A stretch of DNA of 64,000 nucleotides from Sphingomonas hominis. GTDB lineage: Bacteria > Pseudomonadota > Alphaproteobacteria > Sphingomonadales > Sphingomonadaceae. Positions 19,051 through 27,336 of the stretch are shown here, in pieces (the first letter of the stretch is position 1; the number at the start of each line of letters is the position of its first letter). Where the stretch lies: positions 62,001 to 126,000 of the forward strand of contig NZ_JABULH010000004.1 of the NCBI RefSeq assembly GCF_013328205.1. The letters run 5' to 3'. The translations under genes and the position numbers were made by a program. Under the pieces are notes generated by a model. The model made no database searches. It saw nothing but the letters and a program-made list of their open reading frames with translations, and was not told the DNA's origin.

Positions 19051-19635
19051 TCAGGCCGGCCGCGCGACCATGATGTCGAGCAGCGAGTCGAACAGCGACG
19101 CCATGTTAAGATGTGGGGCGTGCACCTTGCTCAGCCCGAGCGTGATCAGGCCGTAGGCGCGGATCTCCGCTTCCTCGCGCGTGAAGCCAACCGCGATCAG
19201 GCAGCGCGCCAGAAAGTCGAGCATCAGCATGTCGTGCCGCTCGACCGCGGTGCGCGCGCGCGGGTCGCTCTCCGCCCAGGCGCGCATCGCGATCGCCAGG
19301 CGCGACGAGCCGCGGCGACGCACCGTCTGGCCGAGCAGGCGAATACGCTCGATCGGATCGGGCGTCGCGCGTTCGAGTGCGTCGATCAGGTCGCTCACCT
19401 GATCCTCGGCGAAATAGCGCGCGAGTTGTCCCTGATAATCGTCGAAGTCGCGGAAGTGATGGTAGAAGCTGCCGGTCGAGACGCGCAGCTCCTCGGCGAG
19501 CGGCCGCAGTTTCAGCGCGCGAAGACCGCCGCGGCGCAGCAACGACTGCCCCGCTTCCAGCCATGCCGCGGGCGTCAGGTCGGGCGTGCGCGCACTCGCG
19601 GGCTTGCGGGCGGGGCGATCCACGACGCTTGACAT
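19051..19635 (-). CDS. TetR-family transcriptional regulator
   Basis: 194 residues from ATG 19635 (198 if ATG 19647 is used). The N-terminal helix-turn-helix is GGLRALKLRPLAEEL then STGSFYHHFRDFDDY, the characteristic TetR recognition segment. The ligand-binding C-terminal half is unassigned. The start at 19635 is preferred because a perfect palindrome, CATAAC-GAAG-GTTATG at 19645-19660, would then lie just upstream as an operator. The gene leads the quinone-reductase/GMC operon and is divergent from the thiolase at 19716, so it probably controls both directions in response to an acyl-CoA or alcohol-type ligand. Confidence 0.88.
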   Translation of the reverse strand: MSSVVDRPARKPASARTPDLTPAAWLEAGQSLLRRGGLRALKLRPLAEELRVSTGSFYHHFRDFDDYQGQLARYFAEDQVSDLIDALERATPDPIERIRLLGQTVRRRGSSRLAIAMRAWAESDPRARTAVERHDMLMLDFLARCLIAVGFTREEAEIRAYGLITLGLSKVHAPHLNMASLFDSLLDIMVARPA

Positions 19636-19644
19636 GTCAGCTAC

Positions 19645-19660
19645 CATAACGAAGGTTATG
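19645..19660. promoter_or_regulatory. palindromic operator candidate between TetR gene and thiolase
   Basis: A perfect 6-4-6 inverted repeat, CATAAC-GAAG-GTTATG, sits in the intergenic space of the divergent pair. A TTGACA hexamer lies at 19629-19634. The palindrome covers the position expected for core promoter contacts of both genes, which suits autorepression by the adjacent TetR protein. Binding itself is inferred. Confidence 0.5.
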
Positions 19661-19715
19661 CCGGAAAAGCGCGGCGGTAAAGGGCCGCGTGCCGACAATC
19701 AGGAGAGTGGATCGC

Positions 19716-20975
19716 ATGGCCGAGGCTTATATCATCGATGCCGTCCGGACGCCGCGCGGGATTGGCAAGCAGGGTAAAGGCGCGCTCGCGCACATGCACC
19801 CGCAGCATCTCGCCGCCACGGTGCTGAAAGCGATCAAGGAGCGCAACGGCATCGACACGGCGGAGGTCGACGACATCATCTGGTCGACCTCGACGCAGCG
19901 CGGGGCGCAGGGCGGTGACTTGGGCCGGATGGCCGCGCTTGACGCGGGATATGACGTGAAGGCGTCGGGGACGACGCTCGACCGTTTCTGCGGCGGCGGC
20001 ATCACCGCAGTGAACTTCGCCGCGGCGCAGATCATGTCTGGCATGGAAGACCTGGTGATCGCGGGCGGCACCGAGATGATGAGCCTGACCGCGGCAATGG
20101 GGCAGGAGGACATGGCAGCGGGCAAGCCGATGCTCGGCATGGGATCGGGCAATCAGCGGCTCAACCTCAGCCATCCGCAATCGCACCAGGGCGTGTGCGG
20201 CGACGCCATTGCGAGCATGGAAGGGATCGACCGCGAGGCGCTCGACGCGCTGGGGCTCGAGTCGCAGCGCCGCGCGAAGGTCGCGATGGACGAGGGGCGG
20301 TTCGATCGCTCGGTCGTGCCGGTGACCGACGACGATGGCAATGTCGTCCTCGACCGCGACGAGTTCCCGCGTCCGCAGACGACCGCGGAAGGGCTTGCAG
20401 CGCTCAAACCCTCGTTCGCGGCGATGGCGGACATGCCGTACAACAAGGATGGCGACACGTTTCGCAAGCAGATCAACCGGCGCTATCCCGATCTCGACAT
20501 CCAGCATTTCCACCATGCCGGGAACTCCTCGGGTGTGGTCGACGGCGCGGCGGCGGTGCTGTTAGCGTCGAAGGATTACGCCGAGAAGCATGGGCTGAAG
20601 CCGCGTGCGAAGATCGTGGCGATGGCGAACGTCGGCGACGATCCCACGCTGATGCTCAACGCGCCGGTGCCGGCCGCCAAGAAGGTACTGGCGAAGGCGG
20701 GGCTCACCAAGGACGACATCGACCTGTGGGAGATCAACGAGGCGTTCGCAGTAGTAGCGGAGAAGTTCATCCGCGACCTCGAACTCGACCGTGAGAAGGT
20801 CAACGTCAACGGCGGCTCGATCGCGCTCGGCCATCCGATCGGCGCGACCGGTGCGATCCTGATCGGGACGATCGTCGACGAGCTCGAGCGGCAGGAGAAG
20901 CGCTACGGCCTCGTCACGATGTGCGCGGCGGGCGGCATGGCACCCGCGGTCATCGTGGAGCGCGTCGCCGGCTAA
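19716..20975 (+). CDS. acetyl-CoA acetyltransferase (thiolase family)
   Basis: 419 residues. Motifs of degradative/biosynthetic thiolases are complete: the acylated Cys92 in TLDRFCGGGITAVNFAA, the NEAF motif in LWEINEAFAVVAE, VNVNGGSIALGHPIGATGA with the catalytic His, and the second cysteine in MCAAGGMAPAVI. AGGAGA precedes ATG 19716; an earlier in-frame ATG at 19689 has no SD and is rejected. It cleaves 3-ketoacyl-CoA or condenses acetyl-CoA. Being divergent from the TetR/quinone-reductase/GMC operon suggests a shared role in acyl-chain or alcohol breakdown. Confidence 0.92.
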   Translation: MAEAYIIDAVRTPRGIGKQGKGALAHMHPQHLAATVLKAIKERNGIDTAEVDDIIWSTSTQRGAQGGDLGRMAALDAGYDVKASGTTLDRFCGGGITAVNFAAAQIMSGMEDLVIAGGTEMMSLTAAMGQEDMAAGKPMLGMGSGNQRLNLSHPQSHQGVCGDAIASMEGIDREALDALGLESQRRAKVAMDEGRFDRSVVPVTDDDGNVVLDRDEFPRPQTTAEGLAALKPSFAAMADMPYNKDGDTFRKQINRRYPDLDIQHFHHAGNSSGVVDGAAAVLLASKDYAEKHGLKPRAKIVAMANVGDDPTLMLNAPVPAAKKVLAKAGLTKDDIDLWEINEAFAVVAEKFIRDLELDREKVNVNGGSIALGHPIGATGAILIGTIVDELERQEKRYGLVTMCAAGGMAPAVIVERVAG

Positions 20976-21005
20976 ACCGGTGCGCCGCGCGTCCAAGCTT
21001 TCACG

Positions 21006-21037
21006 TTGCTGACTGCGCAGTTCAGCAAAGGTTCGCT
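21006..21037. promoter_or_regulatory. palindrome and direct repeat upstream of the RcnB-family gene
   Basis: TTGCTGA-CTGCGCAG-T-TCAGCAA (21006-21028) is palindromic apart from one extra T, and GTTCAGC at 21020 is followed by GTTCGCT at 21031, an 11-bp spacing. Such spacing is usual for two-domain response-regulator sites. The element ends about 65 bp before the GTG start of the RcnB-family gene. Its regulator is unknown. Confidence 0.35.
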
Positions 21038-21103
21038 GCGGACCTTCTACGCCGATACTCGTCAACGGTGCGATCGGCGTGCCGACAGGGTGAGGTACCA
21101 GCG

Positions 21104-22084
21104 GTGCAGAAGACCAAGTCGTTCGTGGCCGGGCTGCTCGCCGCCGCCGCGAGTGTTCTGCCAGGCATGGCGCTGGCGCAGGAAGTCGGGCTGCGCGACG
21201 CGATGCGCGCCCGCATGCAGGCGCGGATCGAGGCGGAGCAGCGCGGCGAGCCGCGCCCGGATCGCGCTCGCGTCGATCGCGCAGCCGATAATGGCGCGTG
21301 GCAGCGACGCGAACGAGCCGAGCCGCAGCAGCGCGGCGAGTGGCACCGTGCCGATCGCCCGACCCACGGCGGCGACTCGCGACCCGATCCAAGCGAACGG
21401 AGTTCCGACCGCCGCGAAGGCGCGCGCGGCCAGCGTCCCGACTGGCGCGGTGACGATCGCCAAGTGAGGCCGGATCGACCCACGAACACCGATCAGCCGC
21501 GCGCCGACCGAGACGGGCGTCCGCGCGCGGGGCGGGATGACCGCGGATCCGAGAATGCCCGAGCCGGAGACCGCCGCGGGCGTGAATGGCAAGGGCGTGA
21601 TCGATCTGGGCGCGACCGGGCCGGACGTGACTGGCGCGGGCGCGACGGGGCATCGTGGCGCTACCAGCAGGGGCGCGACGAGCGTGCGTGGTACGATCGC
21701 TCCGACTTCGACGAGCGGCGCGACTGGAACTGGCGCTCCGACGACGCGCGGCAATGGGCGCGCGGTCGTGGCGGATGGGACCGCGATTGGCGGCAGGATC
21801 GCCGCTACGACTGGGCGAGCTATCGCACCGGCCACCGCGGCGCGTTCCGACTGCCGCGCTATTATGCGCCTTACGGCTGGAACGGCGGTTATCGCCGCTT
21901 CGGCGTCGGCGCGCGGCTGTCGAGCGTGCTGTTCGCGCAAAGCTACTGGATCGACGATCCATTCGCCTATCGCCTGCCTGAACCCTACGGCCCGTATCGC
22001 TGGGTGCGCTACTACAATGACGCGGTTCTGGTCGACGTCGATAGCGGCGAGATCGTCGACGTGGTGCACGACCTGTTCTGGTGA
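21104..22084 (+). CDS. secreted RcnB-family protein with Arg/Asp-rich region
   Basis: 326 residues from GTG 21104, which has GGTGAGG just upstream and starts a signal peptide (MQKTKSFVAGLLAAAASVLPGMALAQ). Residues ~30-225 are an unusual, probably disordered run dominated by Arg, Asp, Glu and Gly. The C-terminal ~100 residues hold the RcnB-like domain: WASYRTGHRGAFRLP, YAPYGWNGGYRRFGVGARL and YRWVRYYNDAVLVDVDSGE. RcnB is periplasmic and linked to Ni/Co homeostasis in E. coli, but most alphaproteobacterial homologues are uncharacterised. The skewed codons also create long open frames in other phases; these are artefacts. Confidence 0.8.
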   Translation: MQKTKSFVAGLLAAAASVLPGMALAQEVGLRDAMRARMQARIEAEQRGEPRPDRARVDRAADNGAWQRRERAEPQQRGEWHRADRPTHGGDSRPDPSERSSDRREGARGQRPDWRGDDRQVRPDRPTNTDQPRADRDGRPRAGRDDRGSENARAGDRRGREWQGRDRSGRDRAGRDWRGRDGASWRYQQGRDERAWYDRSDFDERRDWNWRSDDARQWARGRGGWDRDWRQDRRYDWASYRTGHRGAFRLPRYYAPYGWNGGYRRFGVGARLSSVLFAQSYWIDDPFAYRLPEPYGPYRWVRYYNDAVLVDVDSGEIVDVVHDLFW

Positions 22085-22144
22085 GCGGCCCGGCCGGCGG
22101 CGGACGAGCTTGCCTCATCCGCTACACCTTGCAAGGGTGAGGAC

Positions 22145-22831
22145 ATGGCGATCACCAGCGTTCCTCCCGGTCAACCCTCCGCAGCGCGCGCCGCGATCGG
22201 CCAGTCGGTCGCCGCGCGGCTCGACGCCGACCCGCGCATGACGCGGCTGCCGAGCGAGACGATCCAGGCGTATCGATCGTTCGACTTCCTCGACGGCGCG
22301 ACGTGCGATCACCTGATCGCGCTGATCGAGCGTCGCCGTCGGCCCTCGACGTTGCTGTCGGACAACGGGCAGGGCGCCAATCGCACCAGCGAGAGCTGCG
22401 ACATGGACCGCAACGCCTCCGACATCCGCGCGATCGACGAGCGGATCGCGAGCGCGCTCGGGCTCGACCCCGCGCACGGCGAGACGATGCAGGGGCAGCG
22501 TTACGCACCCGGCCAGCATTTCCGCACGCACCATGATTATTTCCACGAAGGCGAGAGCTACTGGCCGCAGATGCGAGCGAGCGGCGGGCAGCGCACCTGG
22601 ACCGCGATGATCTACCTGAACGACGTGGAGGAGGGCGGTGCGACCTGGTTCCCGCAGGGCGGGGTGCGCGCGTCGCCGCGGCGCGGCATGCTGCTGACGT
22701 GGAACAACATGGAAGCAGACGGTCGCCCCAACACGCGCACGCTGCACGAGGGGATGCCGGTGGTGGAGGGTGTCAAGTACATCGTCACCAAGTGGTTCCG
22801 CGAGCATCCTTGGGTGATGCGACAGGCTTGA
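22145..22831 (+). CDS. prolyl 4-hydroxylase-like 2OG-Fe(II) oxygenase
   Basis: 228 residues, no signal peptide. The P4H alpha-subunit fold is indicated by the iron ligands HHD at 129-131 (FRTHHDYFHEG) and about His201 (TRTLHEGMPV), with the 2-oxoglutarate-binding basic residue in KYIVTKWFRE. Also present are TAMIYLNDVEEGGATWFP and GMLLTWNNM. It should use Fe(II), O2 and 2-oxoglutarate to hydroxylate a protein or peptide proline, or another substrate. The start is supported by GTGAGG four bases upstream. It lies 60 bp after the RcnB-family gene and may be co-transcribed with it. Confidence 0.9.
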   Translation: MAITSVPPGQPSAARAAIGQSVAARLDADPRMTRLPSETIQAYRSFDFLDGATCDHLIALIERRRRPSTLLSDNGQGANRTSESCDMDRNASDIRAIDERIASALGLDPAHGETMQGQRYAPGQHFRTHHDYFHEGESYWPQMRASGGQRTWTAMIYLNDVEEGGATWFPQGGVRASPRRGMLLTWNNMEADGRPNTRTLHEGMPVVEGVKYIVTKWFREHPWVMRQA

Positions 22832-22885
22832 GGGGAGCGCGTGCGGGCGCGTGACCCCCGCGCCAGTTTCGGCTAAGTATCGTTA

Positions 22886-24631
22886 ATGCGGAATGTTTTG
22901 GACATCGATCGCTCGATCCTCGGGCAAGCATGGCGCTGGCGCGCGCTCGCCGACGATCAGCGATCCGGCATGGTGCCCGACGATCTCATCACGCAGATCC
23001 TCTTGTCGCGCGGCTGCCCGCGCGAGGCGCTCGATGATCATCGAGCGCCGTCGATCCGCAGCTTCATGCCCGATCCCTCGATCTTTCTCGACATGGACAA
23101 GGGTGCCGCACGGCTCGCCGACGCGGTCGAGCGCGGTGAGAAGATCGCGATCTTCGGCGATTACGACGTCGACGGGGCGACCTCCTCGGCGCTGCTCACG
23201 CTGCTGCTGCGCGCGCTGGGGCGCGAGGCGCGCGTCTATATTCCCGATCGTTTGAGCGAGGGCTATGGCCCCAACGCCGCGGCGATGCGGCTGCTGGCGG
23301 ACGAAGGCGCGACGCTGATCCTCACGGTCGACTGCGGCGCGCAGGCGTTCGAGGCGCTGGCCGATGTGCCCGTCGACGTGCTGGTGGTCGACCACCACAA
23401 ATGCGCCACCGAACTGCCGCGTGCGCACGCGGTGGTGAACCCCAACCGGCTCGACGAGACCGATGGCGCGGCACACGGGCATCTGGCGGCGGTCGGCGTT
23501 TGTTTCCTGCTCGCCGCCGCGACGGTGCGCGTGCTTCGGACCCGCGGCTATTTCGCGGCCCGCACCGAGCCGAAGCTGCTTGAGCTGCTCGACCTCGTGG
23601 CGCTCGGCACCGTCGCCGATGTTGCGCAACTGCGTGGGCTCAATCGCGCCTTCGTGGCGCAGGGACTGAAGGTGATGGCCGCGCGGCGCAACCCCGGTAT
23701 CGCCGCGCTGATCGAGGCATCGCGGCTGACGCGCGCGCCGACCGCGACCGATTTAGGCTTCGCGCTGGGCCCGCGGATCAACGCGGGCGGGCGCGTCGGG
23801 CTCGCCGACTTGGGCGTGCGGTTGCTCACCACGCAGGACGCCGGCGAGGCGCGCGCGATCGCCGCCGAGCTCGACCGCCTGAACGGGGAACGCCGCGCGA
23901 TCGAGGCGATCGTGCAGGAGGGCGCGGAAGCCAGCATCGTCGCCGATCGTTCGATCGTGCTGGTCGCGGGGCAGGGGTGGCACCCCGGCGTGATCGGCAT
24001 CGTCGCCGGGCGGTTGAAGGAGAAGCTCGGGCGGCCCGCGATCGTCATCGCGCTCGACGAGCACGGCGTCGGCAAAGGCTCGGGCCGCTCGATCACCGGC
24101 GTCGATCTCGGCGCCGCGATCCTGTCGGCGAAGGAGCATGGGCTGCTCGTTGCCGGTGGCGGCCACGCGATGGCGGCGGGGCTGACGGTCGCAGGTGACC
24201 AAATCGACGCGCTCGCCGCCTTTCTCGACGAGCGGCTCGCCGAGGCGGTGGCGCAGGCGACCGCGAACCGCGCGCTGCTGGTCGACACGGTGCTGGCGCC
24301 TGGCGGCGTCACGCCCGACCTGGTCCAGGCGCTGGAGGCAGGGGGGCCGTACGGCACCGGTTGGCCGAGCCCACGCGTGGCGGTCGGGCCGGTGCGCACG
24401 ATCAAGGTCGACGTCGTCGGCAACGGCCACGTCCGTGCGATCGTCGCGGGCGACGACGGGCGCAGCATCAAGGCGATGGCGTTCCGCGCCGCCGACACGC
24501 CGCTTGGCCAAGCGCTGCTCGCCGCTGGACCGACGCGGCGACTGTGGCTGGCGGGGCGTGCCAAGCTCGACGACTGGGGCAGTCGTCCCGCCGCGGAATT
24601 ACACCTCGACGATGCCGCCTGGGCGAACTGA
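22886..24631 (+). CDS. recJ: single-stranded-DNA-specific exonuclease RecJ
   Basis: 581 residues. The DHH-family motifs are all visible: IAIFGDYDVDGATSSALL, ILTVDCG, VVDHHK, and the DHHA1 segment with LVAGGGHAMAAGLTV, followed by an OB-fold C-terminal domain. RecJ is a 5'-3' ssDNA exonuclease in RecF-pathway recombination and mismatch or base-excision repair. Length agrees with the E. coli enzyme. No strong SD precedes ATG 22886 (CTAAGTATCGTTA), so the initiation signal is weak, but the N-terminus MRNVLDIDRSILGQAWRWR is a usual one. Confidence 0.96.
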   Translation: MRNVLDIDRSILGQAWRWRALADDQRSGMVPDDLITQILLSRGCPREALDDHRAPSIRSFMPDPSIFLDMDKGAARLADAVERGEKIAIFGDYDVDGATSSALLTLLLRALGREARVYIPDRLSEGYGPNAAAMRLLADEGATLILTVDCGAQAFEALADVPVDVLVVDHHKCATELPRAHAVVNPNRLDETDGAAHGHLAAVGVCFLLAAATVRVLRTRGYFAARTEPKLLELLDLVALGTVADVAQLRGLNRAFVAQGLKVMAARRNPGIAALIEASRLTRAPTATDLGFALGPRINAGGRVGLADLGVRLLTTQDAGEARAIAAELDRLNGERRAIEAIVQEGAEASIVADRSIVLVAGQGWHPGVIGIVAGRLKEKLGRPAIVIALDEHGVGKGSGRSITGVDLGAAILSAKEHGLLVAGGGHAMAAGLTVAGDQIDALAAFLDERLAEAVAQATANRALLVDTVLAPGGVTPDLVQALEAGGPYGTGWPSPRVAVGPVRTIKVDVVGNGHVRAIVAGDDGRSIKAMAFRAADTPLGQALLAAGPTRRLWLAGRAKLDDWGSRPAAELHLDDAAWAN

Positions 24632-24708
24632 GCCGATGAAATACTCGATCGCCGCACGCGGGGCTTGACCGGCCGACGCTTTTGTCGCAATGCGCCGCCT
24701 CGCCTGAC

Positions 24709-24783
24709 GGCCCCTTCGTCTAGCGGTTAGGACGCGGCCCTTTCACGGCTGAAGCACGGGTTCGATTCCCGTAGGGGTCACCA
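24709..24783 (+). tRNA. tRNA-Glu (anticodon TTC)
   Basis: 75 nt including an encoded CCA. The acceptor stem GGCCCCT pairs with AGGGGTC (one G-T), the D arm has TAGCGGTTAGGA, and the anticodon stem CGGCC/GGCTG encloses loop CTTTCAC with TTC at 24742-24744. The T arm is ACGGG-TTCGATT-CCCGT. A CTTGAC hexamer at 24664-24669 may be the -35 element. It stands alone, 77 bp after recJ. Confidence 0.97.
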
Positions 24784-24911
24784 TCGCCGCCATTGGTGCG
24801 GTCCGGGTGGGTTTACGCAAACGTGTAGTGACGGGGTAACCAGCAGGCGTAAGCGTCTGCGGTTTGGAAGTCGCACGAGCAATCGGTCGCGACCACCAGC
24901 GTCGGCGCGGA

Positions 24912-24935
24912 TGGCCGTGCGCGCGGGCACGGCCA
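24912..24935. terminator. hairpin between tRNA-Glu and the DUF6481 gene
   Basis: TGGCCGTGC and GCACGGCCA form a perfect 9-bp stem around a 6-nt loop, eight bases from the stop of the minus-strand DUF6481 gene. There is no T-run on either strand. Confidence 0.4.
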
Positions 24936-24942
24936 CCGATCG

Positions 24943-25296
24943 TCAGCGCTTGAGCCGTGCCTTGCGTGCGGCGTAGCGAGCGTCGCGCGCGGCCTTCATC
25001 TCGGCCTCGGTTGGCACCTTGCGCATCTTCTGCTTGGCTTCCTCGGCCAAACGCGCTTCCTCGGCGGCTGCCTCTCGCGCCGCCTTCTTCTCGGCAATCG
25101 CCTGCTCGCGCGCCGCCTTCTTCTCGGCGCTGACGCGTGCCTGCTCGGCCGCGCGCTCCTCGGCGATCTTGCGCTGTTCGGCCAGCACCGCCTCGTCGAC
25201 CGGCGGCTTGGCGCGCAGCTTCGCGATCGCGGCCTCCTTGGCCTTGGCGGCGAGCGCGGCGCGCTCCTGAAAACCCTGTTCCTTGAACGCAGCCAT
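24943..25296 (-). CDS. DUF6481-family protein
   Basis: 117 residues, almost entirely Ala, Glu, Lys, Arg and Gln, predicted as one long charged helix or coiled coil. It starts [20 protein letters not shown], has the repeated [20 protein letters not shown] stretch, and ends in a basic tail. The beginning matches the sphingomonad DUF6481 family; the longer open frame to 25623 reads through a promoter and is rejected. A good promoter lies upstream at 25362-25390. Function unknown; the basic helical tail could contact nucleic acid, which is only a guess. Confidence 0.8.
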   Translation of the reverse strand: MAAFKEQGFQERAALAAKAKEAAIAKLRAKPPVDEAVLAEQRKIAEERAAEQARVSAEKKAAREQAIAEKKAAREAAAEEARLAEEAKQKMRKVPTEAEMKAARDARYAARKARLKR

Positions 25297-25361
25297 GTAG
25301 CTCGATAATTTCCCGATTGTTGGTGAACGTGCCGGCGCGCGAACCGCGCTCAGACACGGTC

Positions 25362-25390
25362 CATATAGCGCGCCCGCGTCATTTTGCCAA
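25362..25390 (-). promoter_or_regulatory. sigma70-type promoter for the DUF6481 gene
   Basis: On the minus strand, TTGGCA (25390-25385) and TATATG (25367-25362) are separated by exactly 17 bp. The predicted transcript would start about 60 nt before ATG 25296. Confidence 0.55.
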
Positions 25391-25471
25391 AAGATTGCGG
25401 GCCTGGTGGTCGCCAAGCCGCGCGGGCAGGCGTAACGCGCGACCTTTCCACTGACGGTTCGGGCAGGCATC

Positions 25472-26143
25472 ATGGTTCCCAGGGAGTTGATCGGCACCGC
25501 GCGCGTGCCCGGCGGCGAGGATTTGCGGCTGTTCCGCCGCGGCGCCGATTTCATGATCGTGCTTGATCGCAACGAGTTGATGAACAGCCGGATGAGCGGA
25601 TCGGAGGAAGCGCTCGCCACCATGACGATCGAGCGGTTGCAGGGGCGGGCGGCACCCCGACTGCTGATCGGCGGCTACGGCATGGGGTTTACGCTGCGCG
25701 CGGCCCTCGCCGTTCTGTCCGACGATGCGAGGGTGACGGTGGCTGAACTGGTTCCGGAAATCATCGCCTGGGCGCAAGGACCGATGGCCGCGCTGACCGC
25801 CGGATGCCTCGACGACCCGCGCGTCGCCGTGATGCAGATCGACGTGGCCGACATGATCGCCGAAGGGCCGGGCGAGTATGACGCGATCCTGCTCGACGTC
25901 GACAATGGCCCGGACGGACTGGTGCGCGCCGCCAACAACCGGCTCTACGGCATGCGTGGGCTGCACACCGCGCGCGAGGCGTTGCGGTCGGGCGGAGTGC
26001 TGGCGGTGTGGTCGGCCGCGCCAGACGCGGCATTCGCGCGGCGTCTGTCGGTCGCGGGCTTCGCGGTCGAAGAGCGCACCGTACGCGCGCGCAGCAACGG
26101 CAAGGGCGCCAATCACACGATCTGGTTCGCCACCGCGCCGTGA
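25472..26143 (+). CDS. spermidine synthase-like methyltransferase-fold protein
   Basis: 223 residues with a class-I SAM/dcSAM-binding Rossmann fold: LLIGGYGMGFTLRAAL as the glycine loop, VTVAELVPEII with an acidic residue at the end of strand 2, and YDAILLDVDNGPDGL before strand 4. The order resembles spermidine synthase relatives, but the usual N-terminal beta-barrel is short, so polyamine synthesis is not certain. It is divergent from DUF6481 and followed by about 400 bp without a gene. Confidence 0.78.
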   Translation: MVPRELIGTARVPGGEDLRLFRRGADFMIVLDRNELMNSRMSGSEEALATMTIERLQGRAAPRLLIGGYGMGFTLRAALAVLSDDARVTVAELVPEIIAWAQGPMAALTAGCLDDPRVAVMQIDVADMIAEGPGEYDAILLDVDNGPDGLVRAANNRLYGMRGLHTAREALRSGGVLAVWSAAPDAAFARRLSVAGFAVEERTVRARSNGKGANHTIWFATAP

Positions 26144-26547
26144 TGCTCAGGCGAGCGCTCCCTGGGCTCCGGTGTCGGTGCGGCCATCGGCCTTGCTGCT
26201 CGCTTACGCAACGGGTGCGTCGCCGGCGGGATTGCGCCAGAGCAGGCTGTCACCGCGCGCCTGGCTGCTGACGTAGTAAGTGCGATGCGCGCAGGGGGCA
26301 ACGCGCCTAAGCGAAGGCAGATACGCGCGGCGTCGTCAGTAGCCGTTAGGTTAGAACATCGCGCTAGAGCTTAGTCGGCATGAAAAAGAGCCAACGTACA
26401 CTGGGGCAGCAGCGAGCCTTGGTTCAGCGAGTGCCGTCATGGATAAGCTGCCCAGCCAGCCGCTCGAGCGAAGCCGCGCCCAGCGTGTCGGGTCGCGCAT
26501 CTTCGGTCGACGTTCAACTTGAGCCCATCGGATCTCTCCCTGCGCTG
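26144..26547. other. gene-free stretch, 404 bp
   Basis: Between the spermidine-synthase-like gene and glpR. Short open frames exist, but none has an SD, family motif or codon pattern like its neighbours. No strong hairpin or repeat was noticed. It may hold decayed coding sequence, but I could not identify any. Confidence 0.5.
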
Positions 26548-27336
26548 CTACCCGGCCTCCGCCTCTGTCTCGATCACGGCGACGCCCGCCTCGCGGCACG
26601 CGTCGGCGAGGTGCGGCTCGATCCGGTCGGTGACTAGATAGTCGATCGCGTCGACGCCGGCGATCCGCACCGGCGCAGGGCGGCCCACCTTGCTGCGGTC
26701 GGCGACCAGAATCACCTTGCGTGCGTGCGCAATGATCGTTTGCGACACGCGCACCTCCTCCACGTCGAAGTCGAGCAGGGTCCCGTCCGTGTCGATCGCC
26801 GAGGCACCGATCACCGCATAGTCGACGCGAAAACCGCGAATGAAGTCCATCGCCAGCGCCCCCACCACCGCGCGGTCGCTCGCGCGCACGCGTCCGCCCG
26901 CCGCGATCACCTCAATACCCGCGCGTCCGGCGAAAATGTCGACGACATTCAGATTGTTTGTGATCGCCAGCAACTCGCGGTGGTTGGTCAACGCGCGCGC
27001 GACCGCTTCGGTGGTGGTGCCGATGTTGACGAACAGGCTGGCACCCTCGGGTACCAGCCGCGCCGCCGCCGCGCCAATCGCGGCCTTGGCATCGGAGGCA
27101 ACCGCGGCGCGCGTCGCATGGTCGAGGTTGTCGACGCCCGACGTGACCACCGCGCCACCGTGAACGCGCGCCAGCATCGCGCGCGCGGCCAAGTCGTTCA
27201 GATCCTTGCGGATCGTCTGCGGCGTAACGCCGAACTCGCTCGCCAATGCCTCAACCGCGACGCTGCCCGTTTGTCGTGCGCGTTCGAGGATGCGGCGGTG
27301 CCGATCGGCGACGAGATCGAGCGCGGGCTGGTTCAC
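26548..27336 (-). CDS. glpR: DeoR-family regulator, probable glycerol repressor GlpR
   Basis: 262 residues from a GTG at 27336 that overlaps the glpD stop by 4 nt (GTGA). The N-terminal winged HTH has ADRHRRILERARQTG and LASEFGVTPQTIRKDLNDLA, the DeoR signature. The C-terminal sugar-phosphate sensor (DeoRC) contains NIGTTTEAVARAL, ITNNLNVV and VILVADRSKVGR. Position in a glpD-glpR operon, divergent from glpK, makes glycerol-3-phosphate the expected inducer. Repeated CTTTCGT motifs between glpD and glpK are likely its operators. Confidence 0.9.
   Translation of the reverse strand: MNQPALDLVADRHRRILERARQTGSVAVEALASEFGVTPQTIRKDLNDLAARAMLARVHGGAVVTSGVDNLDHATRAAVASDAKAAIGAAAARLVPEGASLFVNIGTTTEAVARALTNHRELLAITNNLNVVDIFAGRAGIEVIAAGGRVRASDRAVVGALAMDFIRGFRVDYAVIGASAIDTDGTLLDFDVEEVRVSQTIIAHARKVILVADRSKVGRPAPVRIAGVDAIDYLVTDRIEPHLADACREAGVAVIETEAEAG

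Noticed and set aside
21022-22241. Long open frames on both strands overlapping the RcnB-family gene
   Set aside because: They arise from the repetitive Arg/Asp codons of the real gene; none has an SD, family motif or sensible start.
26351-26599. An 82-codon minus-strand frame that looked like a possible transposase or gene remnant
   Set aside because: No conserved motif was recognisable, it overlaps the 3' end of glpR, and no inverted repeats flank it.
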